From Phallusia fumigata (Eukaryota > Chordata > Ascidiacea > Phlebobranchia > Ascidiidae): a stretch of DNA of 45,869 bases. The position numbers and the translations under genes were made by a program. Of the stretch, positions 11,001 through 23,732 are shown in pieces. Each line of letters starts with the position of its first letter. Position 1 is the first letter of the stretch. The notes beneath the pieces are model-generated. The model made no database searches and was not told the DNA's origin. It was given only the letters and a program-made list of their open reading frames with translations. The stretch spans positions 10,980 through 56,848 of the forward strand of contig QXVZ01029019.1 of NCBI GenBank assembly GCA_008931825.1, read 5' to 3'.

Positions 11001-14000
11001 TTTCCTGGGAAGCCAACAAAAATTTCCTGCCAATTTTTGGCAAATCCCCTATGTTCCTGTTACAAAAACAAAAAATTTCCTGTGAGTAGGACCAATTTCC
11101 TGGGAAGGAGCTTTCCCATTTCCCCACTTTTTCCCACCATGGTTGCGATAAATAAACTATCTTTGTTACATCAATGCAAGTGTTATATTGTTTTGGTTTC
11201 CAGATCTTTATGGTTTGTTGATTTTTCAGACATAAATATTGCAGCTGAACCAAAACCAAACCAGAAACCTCAAGGTTTAAACCCGGGAGTTTCACAAAGT
11301 TTGTAAGTTTTTCACAAATTTTTGCAAAATCTTCACTTTCACCAACATATTTGCATTGGTGCATTAGTGTTGACTTTTGCCTCAAAATTTGGATTCCTTG
11401 CAAAAGTGCAGCACATCACTGCATTTGTAACAGATAATGTTTTATAAAACATTTTGCTAGTTTAGATATTAAAACTTTTTTAACAGTCCGTAACATAGTG
11501 CCAAAAGTCTGCTGTGAGTAAATATGCCAAAGCAACTACTGATGTTAATAAAAGGTTTATGATACTTTATTATACATCTACAAAATCTCACATTGGTTCG
11601 ACTCTGAACAAAAGTTTTTTATATTTTCCCACTTCAAGACCAAGTATTTGCTTCATGTTTATATTTACCCTGTATTGTTGGTTTACTGTAACCAGTTTAT
11701 GTTTTAGAACAAATGTCATTGATACTGCCTGGTTTCATGGAACAATAACATACTGTAGACATTCATAACAGCAGACCCAAACTATCTAGAGTGAAAGCTT
11801 TTGTGAACCAAACATAAAAATTGTAATAAGACACAAAATGAATTGTAGTTCCATGTCATACCTTGATAAATAAAACTATAATTTAATTGGCTTAGACATG
11901 GCACTAAAAGCTTAGTGATAACTATTGAGTAAATACTTGCTGTACACACAAGAATGCAAAATGGAGTTAGGTTACAAGTCCTTGGCCCTCTCCCTTTTCT
12001 AAGTTGAACGACAGCAGTTTGAGTCATGTTGTTACCTTGCACCCCCATTGGTGATCAAAAAATTCGAATGGCAGTCTAGATCCTGTGACACAGTGTTTCT
12101 TAACTGGGTGAATCGTTCACCCCAGGGTGAATAAAATTTTTGCAGTGGTGAATGAAATATTTTTATACCCATTGCTAAAATGCATTTATTTTATACTTGT
12201 CCAACAACACTGAATAGAATGCCTGTCTGCTAGGTAATTTTGGCAGAATTCGGACAGTATTTGTCTAAAAATCATCTGTTTTATGAAAAGACAATATTTA
12301 TTATTAAAACAAATACTAGGCGATTGTTGACATTTTTAGTGAACAGCTTGGGAAAAAATTCAAAGAAAATGCTTTATAAAAAAAAGTAAGAACAAAATAA
12401 TTTGGCTTATACGTAAAAAATCTGACAAATTATTACAAAAAAACGAAGTGCACAATAATTCTTAAGGTGCTGACACAGCAATTATAGTTCAAACTTATAA
12501 TTTATTTGACCAATTACAACCCTTTGGTTGCCTTTGACAGTCCGTTAAGATAATTTGGAATTCCAAAATTTGATGAAATAAATCACATTTTTTCCAAGGC
12601 AACCTTACTTTTTCGTTGCCCAACAATAACATAAACTCTTATCAGCAAGTTTACCTTTGCTGCTTTTTATAAAGGAATCTAATTAATTTTACCCATAGTT
12701 GAGGAAAACCTTTCATCCCTGCCCTCCACAATATTTTTCATAGAAAAAACTGCCCACCCCTGCTCAAAGTATTGCTTTACTGAATGTGTAAAAATGTGAA
12801 AATGAAAGGTTAGATGAAATTGAGAAAGGTTAAGAAGCACTACTTTAACTTACCATTGTGATTTATCAATGTTTGTCCAATTATACCCATTAGTTACCCT
12901 ACTAGCTTACTAAAATGGATTGTGTGTAACTTAATAAAAATATCTGCTACTGTTTTGTATTCATACTGTCACACTTTTTGACATGTGTGGGGAGTCATGT
13001 GTTGTTGCATGCAGAAACAATCATGCCATAAATAGTTTCAGCAATGTAGTGAATATATATTCTTTTAAATTAGGTTATAATGTATGTGGAATGGCAATAT
13101 GGCATAAGCTGCCCTTTTAGATACCGTAACACTGCCAAATGTATTGCCTTGTCTATGTGCAATACTTTTAAGAATGATTTAATCTACTTGTTCAACAAAG
13201 AAGTCAATAATTGATTGGTAGGTAAGGCATGTTTGTTGGTTTTCACTACAGTATGTAACAGATACATTGTTGTAGTTTATGCCTACAAAAGTTTTTTTGG
13301 TTATAGTGGATTTGGCATGGAAAACCAGAGTGTCTGCAATGGTCGATTCAACCCACAAACACCAAGGTGAAAAAATGCTTAGATTGATCACTTCTAAAAA
13401 AATGTCATCTTTTTAAATCCAGTTTCCAGGTCAGCAAAAAATATTTTTCAAACAATTTGGGTTTAAAATTTAAAATTGATTTAATGCCCTTGTGACAAGA
13501 AGACAACCTGCTGGTATATTGCTTAAAAATAAGAAATTTTGCGTTTCAGTTCCATGGCTGGAAAAATTGGAATGAACATTCGTGGTCGTGGGACCCGGGG
13601 TGGCAGAGGACGTGGGTCTGCATTTGGAAGGGAAGCTTTTACCGGATTAGCAAAAAAAGTGCAAACTGGAAGAGTTGAAAAGCACATCTCAAAAAAAACA
13701 CCTTTAGCCAGAAAAACCCAACAAGTTCCAATCTCTAATGTGAGGTTCAAAGATTCTACATTATTACTGCTTATTGTCACATCACATTTTTGTTGAAAAA
13801 TAATTGTATGGTATGTGTACTGTCTTTAAAGCACCTAACATTTTTGGATGCTAAAGCTGTGGTGGATGTAAAATAAGCTGAAGACGATCTGATAGTGTTT
13901 GCCGACTTAGTTTTTTAAATGTAAATGCGTTTAAATTATATCTCTAAAACATTCTGAGGAGAATTTCCACTCTGGTTAAAAACCACTGTGCTGTGTTAAA

Positions 14001-14239
14001 CAGTTAATAAGTAGTATTCACTTGGTCAGGTCAACCCTGCTACCAACAGAAACAAAAGTTTTGTGTTAGATCTAAGTAAAATGATGTTATGTGCATCAAC
14101 ATTTCCTAAAATACATGTATTTTGACAGGAAAACAAATCATCGAATCCAGAGAATGTCCCTATCGAGTTGATAAGGACAGAGTTGCTTTCTATTCGGCAA
14201 AAAATTGATAACTTATTGACACTATTGCCAAAAAGCTAA
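5079..14239 (+). CDS. HNRNPC: hnRNP C / RALY-type nuclear RNA-binding protein
   Basis: Exons: 5079-5112; 7065-7199 or its copy 8644-8778; 10341-10448; 11230-11302; 13550-13739; 14129-14239 (stop TAA 14237-14239). Using one copy of exon 2 the CDS is 651 bases, 216 residues, and every junction keeps phase. The RRM shows RNP2 'VFVGNL' followed by 'NTLHVTKKDLRTQF', and RNP1 'RGFAFVQY'. It ends in 'DINIAAEPKP', the hnRNP C/RALY signature after the RRM. A basic Arg-Gly-rich stretch ('RGRGTRGGRGRG') follows. The C-terminus 'IRTELLSIRQKIDNLL' corresponds to the leucine-zipper tetramerisation helix. The long acidic tail of human hnRNP C is missing. Known role: binds U-rich pre-mRNA in the nucleus and influences splicing. 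Start: ATGs at 5079 and 5088 are both in frame, with an upstream stop at 5052. HNRNPC and RALY cannot be told apart here. Confidence 0.85.
5375..5890 (+). mobile_element. hAT-like MITE, family B, with perfect 8-bp target duplication
   Basis: 516-bp element in HNRNPC intron 1. The left end is 'caggggtctcaaac' and the right end 'gtttgggaccactg'. It is flanked by exact copies of 'tactacac' (5367-5374 and 5891-5898). The body is homologous to the copy at 3835-4342. It is non-autonomous. Confidence 0.85.
7200..7680 (+). repeat. Family-C repeat at the 5' splice site of HNRNPC intron 2 (copy 1)
   Basis: The intron opens 'gtaattatggttcc', the same start as MCOLN intron 2 (40305). It then has the 'ttccatccctgcag' tract and diverged units with 'catgccattgtagt' and 'gttagcccactaaaat'. 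These match the 128-bp units of MCOLN intron 5. The second copy occupies 8779-9260 and retains the 'aggggacacattgtttt' box. All are in the gene's sense orientation. Confidence 0.6.
7688..7915 (+). mobile_element. Fragment of hAT-like family A in HNRNPC intron 2
   Basis: 'aggatgtttaaagtagaata', 'gacacgcaaaattgcaagta' and 'caacaataaagacagtttat' match in order the left 230 bases of the complete family-A element at 37780. The right half is missing. The same fragment recurs in the second duplication copy at about 9297-9525. Confidence 0.6.
12091..12842 (+). mobile_element. hAT-like TIR element in HNRNPC intron 4
   Basis: The left terminus 'cagtgtttcttaac' is inverted at the right end as 'gttaagaagcacta', with 2 mismatches in 14. 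The interior is AT-rich with no transposase frame. The flanks do not show a clear 8-bp duplication, so it is an old or rearranged copy. Confidence 0.55.
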
Positions 14240-15788
14240 ATTGGTAAGAAACGCATCTGTGTAACACCAATAACAACATAATTATGGGTCTCATTCCACA
14301 CTGGCATGACCATATCTACCATCAGTGAGTGTCATCCAAATCTGCCCAGCATTTCATGCCAAAAGTGCACAGGCAAGCTGCAGGGGGGGGGGGAGAGCCA
14401 TGTGGCGCAACGCTCACCAGTTGGTTTATGTGACAGCTACTTCACATATAAACTGGAATTAAATCCGGGCAACCAGCCAGGTGTTTTACTGGCTATAATT
14501 GATTGACATTTTTTACAACAGAAGGTTGGTTAGCATTCTTTCAGTTTGTTGAAATTAAGCTGGACTAGGTAGTGGTAACCAAAATGTGTTTGCTCTACCA
14601 CGCTGTATAATACAGTGCATTACAAAACTCTGCTCCTACTTACAGTGGTATGTAAACTTATGTTTGGTAGTCTAAGGGCAAAACTTTATTGTTAAATGTA
14701 TGGGTATCACTAAAACCGCACATGAAAAGGCCGTTTAGAGTTTGTTGTGGCTCAGCCTAATGTTACTGAGGGCCATACTATTGATTGTGGCTTTGTTGTT
14801 TAAATCGTATTATCACGCTCTTACCAAACCTAACATGTTTACTCTCAGCTTAAATGGAACAAGAAACTGTTTAAATGGAGCAACTTTTTGCAACCTGTTG
14901 GTCCTTGGTTCAGATCAAGTGTTAATCACTGGTTGCTGTGGAGGACCACTGCTGAGTCGGTTGGTTGATGGGATTTAAAAACATCTATTGCAGCAGTCAG
15001 TCATTGAATGATTTTGTCTTTATTTGACATACATTGAGTATGTTTGCTACACTGGTCAAACTGTGATAATAAAACACATGCTGACAAAATTTCTGTGGTG
15101 AAATTAAGTTTTATGTATGTTGTTTTACTTTAGTTAATTCAGTATTTGTTGTGCAATATTTTCACACCTTCGAGAGTAACACTGTATTGTAAGCAGTAAC
15201 TGCCTGCTTCGTGTGCAACACCAAACGGCTTTTCTATAACAAGGTGTCAAAACGACAAAAGAGAAAATGTACAGCAAGATAGGTCCAGTTTGTTTTTCAA
15301 TTTTTGGGCTGTTGTTGAGCACCATACATGAGGTAGATCTGATTTCCTCTGGTCATAATGGCTCTGTTCGGACAATGCTTGTTTCCAAAGAGTAGCAGTT
15401 GTACGCACATATATCTATATCACAGTGGTAAAAAGGATAATACAATTGGTAAGAACAAGCCTTTCCATCCAGTATTGGTCTCCTTCATAGCAGGAATTTT
15501 ACAGAATTTGGTTTGAATCCCATCTCAATAACGATAGCAGCAATGCAATTTTATGGGGTATTGGAAACAACATCCCCCAAAATTAAACAGGAACTTGTAA
15601 CAATGATAAAATTTAAAAACAATTTAGGGTTGTACTGTAAATGAAACTACATTTTCATACTGGACAAGTGCAAGACACTTAAAGTCTTAATGGAAAAAGT
15701 AAGTGCAGATAAACTGTCTGTCAGTGTTTGTGTGTGAGATTGCAGAAAACCACCAGGCGATGAAAGTGCAGGTGGTTTGTTGTTTCTG
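14240..15788. other. Convergent 3' region between HNRNPC and KEAP1
   Basis: This stretch holds the 3' ends of both genes and repeats. At 14279 'aattatgggtctcattcc' resembles the left end of repeat family C. A G11-type homopolymer lies near 14380. At about 14394-14480 'gtggcgcaacgc' followed by 'aattaaatccggg' looks like worn A and B boxes of a tRNA-derived SINE. 'ggtttgaatccc' at about 15512 is another B-box-like sequence. An AATAAA at 15068-15073 could serve HNRNPC but is 830 bases past its stop. A 'gtaaga' donor-like site four bases after the HNRNPC stop could begin a 3'-UTR intron. No further coding exon was recognised. Confidence 0.4.
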
Positions 15789-18700
15789 TTATCTACGGAG
15801 ACATGGTTGAAATCCAACTGCAGAACCACAACCAGACCTCCCTCCAGACATGTTTGTTACTTCCCGCCACTCATTACGGCATGGTTCATAATATTCCACA
15901 CTTGATAGAAAGTCGTGTCCATCATAACCACCTATCAAAGGAATAATTATGGCATGGTAAATTGACCTTTCATTTTAATGCCAAAGGATAATAAGCTGCA
16001 TGGGGAGAAAGAAAACAAACCTACAACAGGGTTGACAAGGCCTTAGTCCACAGTTTAATTTTGTATGAGAATCTGCATTCAGACAGATACAAAACCTGTT
16101 TAATAATCAGTTAATACAAAAATTTTATGAAACTTATCAACTGTTTGACTGGTTTTGAAACCTTGTCATCAAATCAAAAGCTATGTAAGCCTGGCAATTG
16201 GTTAAAAAAAATACTGCCTTAGGAGTAGTTGAAACTTCTAACTCACAAAACCAAAGTTGCGAATTAAAGTTTTAAGTACACAGTCTGAGAATGGAAAACT
16301 AAATATAACTGACCAAGTGCAAATATTTTGCCATTATGCACAGTGACCGCCAAGGCTGAACGACGGTGTTTCATATGGGCAACATATTGCCAAGTGTCTT
16401 CCAATACATTGTAACGCTCAACTGAATTTAACTGTTCTCTTCCATCATAGCCACCAATTGCAAAAATAAAGTTTCCAAAAGCAACAACACCTGAAAAAGA
16501 TTGCATTGTAGGACTTTGCTTTACAAACTTAATGCGGCTCAGTTTACCTGCACCACTTCGGGCAGTAAGCATTGATTTTACAAAACACCACTCATCATTT
16601 TCTGGATGATAACGTTCGACCGAAGAAAGTCGGTGTTGTCCATCAAACCCCCCAACTGCATAAAGCATTCGATTGATGACAGCACATCCAACACCAATTC
16701 GTTTGGTCTTCATTCCACACACCATTGTCCATGTATCCCTTTCTGGGTCATACCTATTTGTTGGCAAACTTTATTTAAATATACCAAACAGACACAGGCT
16801 AAGTGCATTTAACTTTTTCATTGTGTACAGTGCAGTTTGGTAACTACAAACAGTGTTATGCCTTTTTACCTTTCCATGCTGTTATGGTGAATTGTGCCTT
16901 GCGAACCTCCAACAGCAAATACCATGTTGTCTATAACACCCACACCTACTCTATTCCGGGGAACATTCATGGATGACCTTTGATTCCACTGGTCTGACAT
17001 AGGATTGTATCTAACCAACCACAAAAAAAAATTAAGTTTACATGTGCTTCAAACTAGTAAGTTTTTGACCTTAATTACAATTTTCATGGAATGGAGTGTT
17101 GCAAACAATCAATTTACACTCGAGCCTAATGTTAACATCCTCTTCAGGTAAACAAAAGCTATGACGTAGTAACAAAATTTCATGCCCCTGAAATTAAAAG
17201 CTCTCTTTAAAAATGAAACATTCACAGCCTTTTCTACATTGGGTGCCATAGTTGCTTACATTGTTTATGACATTATTTTTTTATGCAGTCAGGAACACAT
17301 GGGTGCAAAGTTGTACATAATTTCTTTGCTAGTCTAAAAATTGTATCAGATATTTTTAACAAATCAAATTTGTTTTATTAAATTAGAAATTTGTGATTTT
17401 AACTGATCAAACAGAATTAAAAACAACAAAACTAGAGCGACTTTCACCATACTGTCATTCAATATACACTATTACCCTATTTAAAAATGCACATAAATTT
17501 ACCATATCATTTCACATTGGGTCCTATAGTTGCTCATGCAAAATTGTACAATAATTATACCGTAGTGTAAATATATAGAACAGTAGCAGATATTTTTGTT
17601 TAACTTCACATCAATGCTTTAATGAAAAGACTGAATTGATAATATAAATTAGTGATGTAACGAAGTTTCGGTTTGCCGAATTTATTTGGCTGAATCGGCG
17701 ATTTTGGCGAAGATTCAGTTTCGGCCGAATCGCAACAGATTATTCGGCTGAAACCGAATCTTCCGAACTTTTACTCGCAGCAAAAATAACGTTCTGGAAC
17801 ACCAACAATAGTGTCCGGGCCTCATTTGATAATCACTTAAAGCGATGCTTGCTTTAAGGCACGTGTCTTTCCGCCTACGTACTATACAATCTTTCAAACT
17901 GCGTTATAACTAACAAGTCTAACAACAACAAAATACAACAAAGGATTTATGATTATTTAGTTTCGTAACAATAAAACTGCTGTACAAAACTGAGTATTTT
18001 GTGATCCTGTCGTTTACGGCAAGTTAAAGTAATCAGAATTGCTAATGCGATATTCGTTTTTAAAACAAGGACTTAAACGTCAGATGGTATATGTCTTGCT
18101 GTTACAGACAAGGCAATTATTGTTTTATTTATCGTGTCAACTAGCATTTGTTAAAGCAATATCGTTTTATCCACTCCCAGCGAAATATCGGTAGCTCATT
18201 TGGAGGCTGGCAACGACCCCCCCGGCAATCTTTAAACCCACAGCACAAGATAATATATAACACAACTATTAAGTTCTAGCAGCAATATCATGTGATTATG
18301 TCAAAAGCGTAGCGCACGGGTTTGCATGACGTCACAAATGATTCGGTTGATTCAGCCGAATTTATTCGGCAAAAACTGCCGAATACTCGGTTTCGGTCAG
18401 AACCTAATTTAGCCGATTCTAATATAAATGCCTGAATTTTTTTTCATTGGACATTGTTTATAATTTGACCCATTGTAGGGGGCTGTCAGGGTCCTCATTC
18501 ACCCTTCTTGTCATAGTTGGGTTGTGACTACAGTTGCAGAGTCCAAGGTATAGAGTCTGACTTCGACTTCTAGCATAACTAGGATGCAGACTTCGGACTC
18601 TGATTATTACAAGGATGCTGACTCCGACTCCTAGTCTTCTTAGGAGTCTGAGTACTTAAAGTCAATATACTAGTTTGTTTACAGGCTGGCAAAAACTCGA

Positions 18701-21484
18701 TAGCAATTTTTGTTGGGTCACATTTTTTGAGTGTTTACGTTCAATTCGGATCAAACAACTCTTTTTATTGGAACTGTATATTTGAGGCCACACACAGTGA
18801 AAACTGCTTTAACAGCATCAACCCTATTTTTATTAACTTTTACTACCTGTCACAAGCAGCGGAGTCATAGTTTCCCTCAGGTGAATTGTTTCGCCCACCA
18901 ATGGCATAAAATAAGCCATGAACAACACAAGAGGCAATGCCTGAACGAGGCATGGGAAGATCACGTAGTCGTAACCATACATTTTCTTCTGGATGAAAAC
19001 ATTCCATGTAGGGCAGTGAATGTCGAAGATATCCCCCAGCAACATATATCACCTGACCATGTATACAGAGATATTGTGTTAACATCATGACAGACCTTTT
19101 TAAAAATGTATTTTATAGCAATATCTTTTATTTGCACTAGACCTGCATGCTAGGCTTTAATTTACTATCAGGCACCAAAAATAGAACATAACTCGTTAAA
19201 TAGAGCTAACATTCATTGCATGGCAAGAACATCATCAAAAACCACAGGCATCGATTCCCGGGGTGGCGGCCACCCACTGGAAATTTCTATGGTGGCAGGC
19301 ATTATAAAAAGTCTATGCTGCCCACCCAGGAATCTTCTGGACCTGTTGTTATATTATTGCTTCGAAAACATATGTTGTTTGCGCCGACATGAGGATTTTC
19401 TGAACACTTTTTACACCAAACACATGCATGGCGGGCGACACAATTTTTTTCGTTTGTTAAACATTGCAGGAGAAAGTCTCATTTTGCACATCTCGTGTGC
19501 TGTGTTCACGGATAATATTAGCGATAACAGAAAGTATAATGACGCTACGACCAACAGTCGTATGTTGTGTAATTTTATCGTGTGTCAGATCGCCTGGATT
19601 TGATCATTTCGCCAAAATCGACGCCTATGTCAAAAACAAGAACAAACATTAGCCTATAACTAAAGCTTATGTGAAAAAACATAACATGTTCTTTTGTTGG
19701 CAACATTATTTTTTTGCTTAAGTTTTCTGTCTGCATGATATCCCGACTTAAGATTGGCAGTTTCATTACCTGGCCTGCTTCAGGGACACGGGGCTTGTGT
19801 TTTATAGGCTTGTGCAAGGTGAGGTCTTTGAAAATATGTGCTAAATACTCTTTGCAACGAGGTTCTTTGTTGACAACAGGACAATTTTGCAATTGTTTTT
19901 CCAAAAATCCTGGTGTCAAAGAATGACATCTCACCTGAAAAAATTTATTGGTAAAGACAGTTTATTTGACGCAAAAAAGCATTCTTAAGCACATGCTCAC
20001 CGCTTCCAAAAGCATTTTGAGATATTGTTGTCGTGATGGTCTGTCATACTGCACCCAACACAATACAGCATTATACACCTGAGACTCACAGTCAACATGT
20101 ATTTCATCTGATGCAATTATTTTAGAAAGCCTACATGGGGAGAGTGTTTTAAATTCCTCACTTTGCGACACCTGTTAAGAAAGATACAATAAAAAGAAAA
20201 CAAACTTATGCCACACCCACAAATGCATGCATGCACTAATACCTCTCCAAAATGAGCACAAATATATTTTTCTATCTTCTTTTTCAACTCTCCACATCCA
20301 AGATCATCAGCGAATGCTGCCAAGCCCAGACAATTGGAGGGATCAACTTGGTTTTCCAAAAATCTGTAATTTATTTACAACAATTACTTTCATTTTAGAA
20401 AAAGCCCTGAATTTATAAACATTACTAAGTTATTTTCCAAATGATTTTTGATTGCATACACTTTTCATAGCACAATAGCAGCCACTTACTTGCAGCAAAT
20501 TTGAATAACATGGGTCATCTGAAGCATGCATGCTCCAACCATGATATAAAGAACACACTGTTCACTAATTAAAATTCTTGAGGTATATGCAAAATCCAAT
20601 AGTTTTGAAAAAACTTCTGGGTGAATTTCTCTCATATTAATTTCTGACATATTCCGCTCTCTGCAACCACCTAAAAATTATTGATACATTAAAGAAAAAA
20701 GATCAATTTGTTTTTTTAGTCACCTATTATTTTAGTTTATTGTAATGGGCTGTTAGGCAGGTAAAGTACATTTCATTTCTAATAAATCAAAACATGAAAA
20801 TCTTAGTCAACATTTTAAATTTAAACAGTTAATAGCATCTACAAATTTACCTGTAAACATAGCTTTAAAGTAAGGAGAACAAGCTGCAAGAACAAGCTTG
20901 TGTGCAGAAAATTTCTTTTTTTGACCATTGTAATCAAGCTTGATTGTGACGTCACAAAGCAAAGTGTTTTGCCGAAGTTCATTTATTATTGTTAAAGAAT
21001 CATTTGGATATTCTTTCAACTCAAATCTTTCAATTCTGAAATATATTTTTCCAAGAACATTTAATACAACCAGTACATCATAAGTATTCACTTAAATCCA
21101 CCACAAAGTGCTAATCTTGCCAAAAGTGTTTGTGCTTTTGGGGTCCTAGAATTAATAAAAAAGTATATAGCACTGCAGGTAGCACATTCAGTGACGAAAA
21201 GCAAAGAAATGTTAAGGTGTACCATGTGCTGGAGGTGAAACAAGTGATCCAGTATTTTACAGAACCACACATCACAGCCATAAGTTACATGATTCTTATC
21301 ATGCCATATTCCTGTAGGTTTAGGTTTTAAACATTTTGTCGTATATTAAGTGTAAAACCACATTTACCAACATTATAGGTTACACTTACCGATCTCCATT
21401 CATGGAAGGAATAACTCTTCCAGGACATTTTCCCATTGAGCTACTGCTGTCCCCAAAAGCAAGTTTTTTCAGTTTGCAAGACAT
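15789..21484 (-). CDS. KEAP1: KEAP1, BTB-Kelch adaptor of the CUL3 ligase that controls NRF2
   Basis: Eleven exons on the minus strand: 21484-21390, 21035-20851, 20670-20490, 20363-20243, 20171-20001, 19934-19770, 19052-18847, 17010-16870, 16753-16548, 16490-16314, 15931-15789. CDS 1791 bases, 596 residues (human 624). All borders are GT-AG and phases agree. Order: short N-terminus, BTB ('LCDVTIKL', '[19 protein letters not shown]'), BACK/IVR, six Kelch blades, C-terminal 'FQPCLRR'. Sensor cysteines equivalent to human C151, C273, C288 and C297 are C132, C254, C269 and C278, all at offset 19. NRF2-pocket residues match at offset 20: Y314, S343, R360, N362, R395, R463, S488, Y505, Q510, S535, Y552, F557, S582. 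C613 is C593, but the tail carrying C622 and C624 is absent. Known role: cytosolic redox sensor that presents NRF2 for ubiquitination. Faces STK36 head to head. Confidence 0.95.
17650..18420 (+). mobile_element. hAT-like element in KEAP1 intron 7
   Basis: About 771 bp, flanked on both sides by 'aatataaat' (17641-17649 and 18421-18429). It begins 'tagtgatgtaacgaa', and its ends are rich in inverted 'attcggccgaa'-like motifs ('tttcggccgaatcg' near 17720, 'cagccgaatttattcggc' near 18352). This end structure is common in hAT elements. There is no transposase frame. The outermost bases of the right end match the left end poorly, so its exact boundary is uncertain. Confidence 0.65.
18536..18656. 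repeat. Low-complexity 'gactc/gagtc' repeat
   Basis: Degenerate reiteration of 'gactccgactcctag'-like words on both strands, including the inverted pair 'gactccta' and 'taggagtc' (about 18628-18650). It lies in KEAP1 intron 7 just beyond the hAT-like element. No coding potential was seen. Confidence 0.45.
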
Positions 21485-21772
21485 TGTTCACCTTAACAAT
21501 TGGGTGTTAAGTGGTGGAAGACACAGGAATTTCACCCTTTTTCATTTGTAGTTCGGCATATTCTGATCCAATTGTCCATACCAAATATTAGAAACTAGTA
21601 CAATAAAATCACCTGTCAATTAAAATGAACACATACTTATACAGCAAGGTATATTGTTTACTGATCATTGATACTATTTTACGTTTAATAACACATATAA
21701 AACGGCTAGATTAAGCTGCACATCAAACTTGGATGTGCTTTAAGTTGGTTCTGCAACAAAGAGGACAAAATT

Positions 21773-21782
21773 TGCTGACTCA
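21773..21782 (+). promoter_or_regulatory. Candidate MARE/AP-1-type element upstream of KEAP1
   Basis: 'TGCTGACTCA' matches ten consecutive bases of the small-Maf/NF-E2 recognition element (TGCTGACTCAGCA); the right half-site is not conserved. It lies about 290 bases upstream of the KEAP1 start codon. Motif match only, with no functional evidence. Confidence 0.3.
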
Positions 21783-23175
21783 CTCCGACAACCCATTTCG
21801 GTTCGTGCTGTTCGACACGGACTGTTGAACTGGTTGAACTCAACTTGCCACAGGGCACGCAAACCTCGCAGCATCAATGTAAACTAGAGGGTTAGCTTTC
21901 TCTCCATTGCCATTGCACATACACTTCTCCACACATACCATTCCCTATTTTTTAATGGATATACACATTTAAAACGTAATACTATACGTTATGTGTCTTA
22001 TTCACACAAAAAAATTGTTTCTGCAAGCTTAACGTATTGCGTTCACCGCATATGCAAAACATTTTTAATTGGTATCGGTGTTAATGGGGCGTGTCAGTTT
22101 TGGATTTGGATTTTTCCATTTACCGGACCCTACTAGTTAAATCACTTTTAACGTAAAAATGTCCAAGGCATGATTTAAACCAGTGGTACTGTTGCAGTGG
22201 CGTAGCCAGCCCAAAATTTTGAGGGAGGGGGGGGGCAAGTAACCCAACTTAATGTAAAGCTTAGGGATTTTTGTCAGGAGTAGCCTACTTTAATGTACAA
22301 ATTCGAAATTTGGGAGGGCCCAAGGCCCCCCATTTTACAGCATTGGAGTTTATTTGATATTTAACCTCAAAAAAAAAAAACACAAGTCTTTTTTCGACGT
22401 CACCACGCACCAGCTGTGACTACATGTATGCCATTGAATAGCTGTTTTTGTATGCATGCTCATGCGCGTTCGTCACGTTATTTCGGGGTGCTCAACCTGC
22501 TGCCGCAGATACTTTTAAATGCGGCCATGCACAAGTATACTTAAGTGTATGTAATGGCGGCCGTGAGGTGTTGAAAACTATTCAGCTGATTAAGACAACA
22601 TGTAGAGGAAGGGGGTAAATTTATAAGAGGAATAAAAAAATTTATACTTTATTCCTCTTTGGAAACTATGTTGCATTGAAACAAGTTTAATTGACAAGGT
22701 AGCGAAACAACGTGCACAATTGTATGCCAATAAATTCACGGTCCTTGTTGCATTACAATGTTATTGTGCAGTAATAAACGATGATTACAAAGCAACTGCG
22801 ACATTTGATCAAACGCTTTGTTGTCTTGGCTTAGTTCCGAAACACTACACCAAATTGTTCTTATTCAACATACACATTCGTGACCTTGGATTACACGTGA
22901 TATTGGCCAAAAACCTTTAATCCAGTTCGAGCTCATTATTTGTGTAGTAAGCGGTTCCATTTTGTACCGGTGGTTTTCAACGTGGGCACCAGCGCCCCAC
23001 TGTTGGCGTTTTCTGTCAAGAATGGGGAGGCTGAAGATCAATGATTTCGATGTTGGACACAGTTGGCCAGGTTTGGCGCTTGTCACGACGACCCATGAGG
23101 GTTCGCTAAAATCATTTAGACGAAACATGCTTGGTGGTTTAGTACAAACAATTGATATCTTATGGTAGTCAAGCC

Positions 23176-23415
23176 CAGGGCTTCCCACACTTTTAGATCT
23201 GCCACCCCTTTTAATTTCAAGTACGATGTTGAAAGAGTACTTCTAAATAAGTAAATAAATTTTTATTTATTTTGCGCAATTTTAACATGACAATGTTAAC
23301 AAACTTTTATAGCCTACCTAGATAAATGTTCAAAAAGACGGCGATTATAATCATTTGTGGGAAATTAGTGTAATTGCGACCCACAAAATTCTTTGCGCGA
23401 CCCCTAGTTTGGGAT
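23176..23415 (+). mobile_element. Degenerate hAT-like MITE related to 34167-34418
   Basis: The left part 'cagggcttcccacactt' and the right part 'gcgacccctagtttggga' correspond to 'cagggcttctcaaactt' and 'gcgacccacagtttgaga' of the complete copy. The right terminus is eroded and no target duplication remains. Confidence 0.5.
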
Positions 23416-23732
23416 ATTTTTTTCTTGTTTACAAAGCACAAAAAAATTAATGAAGCTCAAATCTGATTTGAAACAAGTTCCAAGCTGGTTAGCTGTGGCA
23501 TTATAACAATTTTAAAATTAAAAAAAAATATTTTTGCAACAGTTTAGCGACCGCGCAAACAATTTTAACGGCCTTTTACAGCGATTAAAAAGCGACGCAA
23601 CAATTGGTAAGCGGGATTCAACCCAGACACGATTAACGGCAGTGCATGGTGCGGTTTTAGATCTCGCGGCAAGCGGCGGGACATTCACACCAGCCGGCGT
23701 CATACCACGACGGCGTGATTTTCTCGGGTGAA

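Noticed and set aside
13539-13796. Open frame with its own ATG around the Arg-Gly-rich segment
   Set aside because: It is HNRNPC exon 5 (13550-13739) read through both splice sites; phases fit exons 4 and 6 exactly.
14394-14480. Possible tRNA gene
   Set aside because: A-box-like and B-box-like words are present but degenerate, and no cloverleaf could be drawn; a worn tRNA-derived SINE is more likely.
18326-18340. CRE-like 'tgacgtca' site in a KEAP1 intron
   Set aside because: It lies inside a hAT-like element, so it is more likely part of the transposon than a host regulatory site.
23534-23731. 65-codon frame in the CpG-rich segment near STK36
   Set aside because: Open frames of this size are expected by chance in GC-richer DNA, and nothing about the product is recognisable.
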